A stretch of DNA of 15,000 bases from positions 218,188 to 233,187 of the forward strand of contig CAJNDS010002484.1 of NCBI GenBank assembly GCA_905221605.1, written 5' to 3'. The DNA is from Symbiodinium natans. Taxonomy: Eukaryota > Sar > Dinophyceae > Suessiales > Symbiodiniaceae. The translations under genes were made by a program, and so were the position numbers. The notes beneath the pieces were generated by a model. The model was not told the DNA's origin. It ran no database searches and was given only the letters and a program-made list of their open reading frames with translations. Below are positions 13,949 to 15,000 of this stretch, one piece after another. Position 1 is the first letter of the stretch; every line of letters begins with the position of its first letter.

Positions 13949-15000
13949 TCCACAACACTCTTGCACATGCACACTTGGAAAAAAGCCAAAACGACAAAGT
14001 GCACATTCTTATGATGTCTTTTAGTTCCGATTGCATTTTTTCACCGTCTTTCTGCTCAATCGACAGCTTGCCGGGCACTTACCGAAACACTTGCTGACTG
14101 TTTGTGTTTTAGTTTAAAGCGGTTTCTCGAAATTTTCTTTCTTAAGCCGACAAAAAGTCAAGAAAACATTAAACAAAAGCAAGAGAAAATTCTTTTTGCA
14201 GACGGACCAAGAAAAAACAAGGTTTTTGCAGTTCTTGCAAAAATTAAAAAAAAACCAATTACAAAAAAAAACAATTACACTGACCTCTCATCATGGCCAG
14301 AACGACTTGAGAGTCGCCCGGCCTCGATTTCCATTCCCATTCGACTTTTTTTGACAAAGCTTCGATTGCGTGCTCTTGTCTTTAATTTTCCAAAATGGCC
14401 AAACAGAAATTCAAGGCACACTGAAATTTGACAGAAGATTGAGCAGAAGAAACTCTGCTTTCTTTTTAGGCTGGGGTGCCCTTGATTCTTTGTCTTTCGT
14501 TTTTGGTTGCGTGTTGCAATTCTTCCCTGGATTCAGCACCATTCAACGAATTTTCAAAATTTCTAAAGTCTCGAAAATGTTGAAAAAACCCTCAAAAATC
14601 AACACTTGATCAGTTAAATTTGTTGAATTTACTCTGGTGTTTCGCTCGCTTCGCTCGCACTTATTCACATTCTGGAAATACACTTTGCAATTTTCAGGTG
14701 GTTTGGCTTGGGCGTCGCGCGCAACCTTAACGAATCAACACCAGGGTTGAACTCGTCTCGTCCCGCAGTTGATTTCTGTCCAAACGGCACTGTCAGAGGC
14801 TTTTAAAAACACTTGTTTCAAAGCATTGAACTTTTCCAAGCTGTTTCCACCGATGTTGACTCTGCACCCTTCTTTTATCCTCTTCTGCCTTCAGGCCTTG
14901 CACCAAAACCTGGAGAATCTGAAACCCAAGATGAGGGGCAGCAAAGTTGATCGAAAAGGTGGGGAAGCTCCAGTGACCTCCACAGTTAGAGAAAGTTCCG
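13949..15000. other. Gene-free AT-rich tail
   Basis: The plus strand is rich in A-runs (14150-14280) and then mixed. The only small repeat seen is a TTCGCTCGC doublet at 14641-14660. The open frames are short and lysine- or phenylalanine-rich by composition. I see no supported gene. Confidence 0.5.

Noticed and set aside
13334-14078. Hydrophobic minus-strand frames as a membrane protein
   Set aside because: They coincide with the 36-bp minisatellite and AC-rich DNA, and two overlapping frames look equally hydrophobic, so composition explains them.

Overview
The window looks like nuclear DNA of a dinoflagellate. The best evidence is an exact copy of the 22-nt dinoflagellate spliced leader (SL) on the minus strand at 4714-4693. 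The rest of the window agrees: a retrotransposon Gag-like protein with two CCCH zinc fingers, a large share of satellite and minisatellite DNA, and coding-like islands in changing frames. I see no bacterial operon, rRNA, tRNA or CRISPR.

Layout by region: 1-2130 is a satellite array with monomers of about 270 bp, partly arranged as a two-monomer higher-order repeat. 2314-2600 is a 155-bp tandem duplication, followed by GGCC/GGCT-rich degenerate DNA to about 2935 and a mixed gene-free stretch to 3543. 3544-7298 is the coding core, read right to left on the minus strand. ORF A (7298-6273) is a proline/threonine-rich coiled-coil protein. It overlaps ORF B (6310-4661), a Gag-like protein with two CCCH fingers, which lies in the +1 frame. 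ORF B reads in frame into the SL. ORF C (4542-3544) follows the SL after a 150-nt leader that contains no ATG.

My reading of the core is a processed, SL-capped mRNA (SL, leader, ORF C) copied back into DNA and joined, in the same orientation and exactly at its 5' end, to the 5' part of a Copia/Ty1-like element. No protease, integrase or reverse transcriptase is visible, so the element is truncated here.

7299-7800 is the upstream flank of ORF A and holds a cluster of small hairpins. 8120-11281 contains several coding-like islands on the minus strand (8128-8421, 8554-8823, 9003-9457, 10065-10623, 10901-11281) in conflicting frames. They could be exons of one gene or decayed gene copies. A GC-rich palindromic patch lies at 9645-9815. 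11289-12747 is a repeat cluster: an ACT-type microsatellite, two 315-bp direct repeats and a fold-back element. 12748-15000 is more AT-rich and carries a 36-bp minisatellite between two (AC)n tracts. No gene could be supported there.

Only ORFs A, B and C can be proposed as intact proteins. None has a function known beyond the Gag-like assignment of B. Exon structures and repeat-family identities could not be tested without searches or RNA data.
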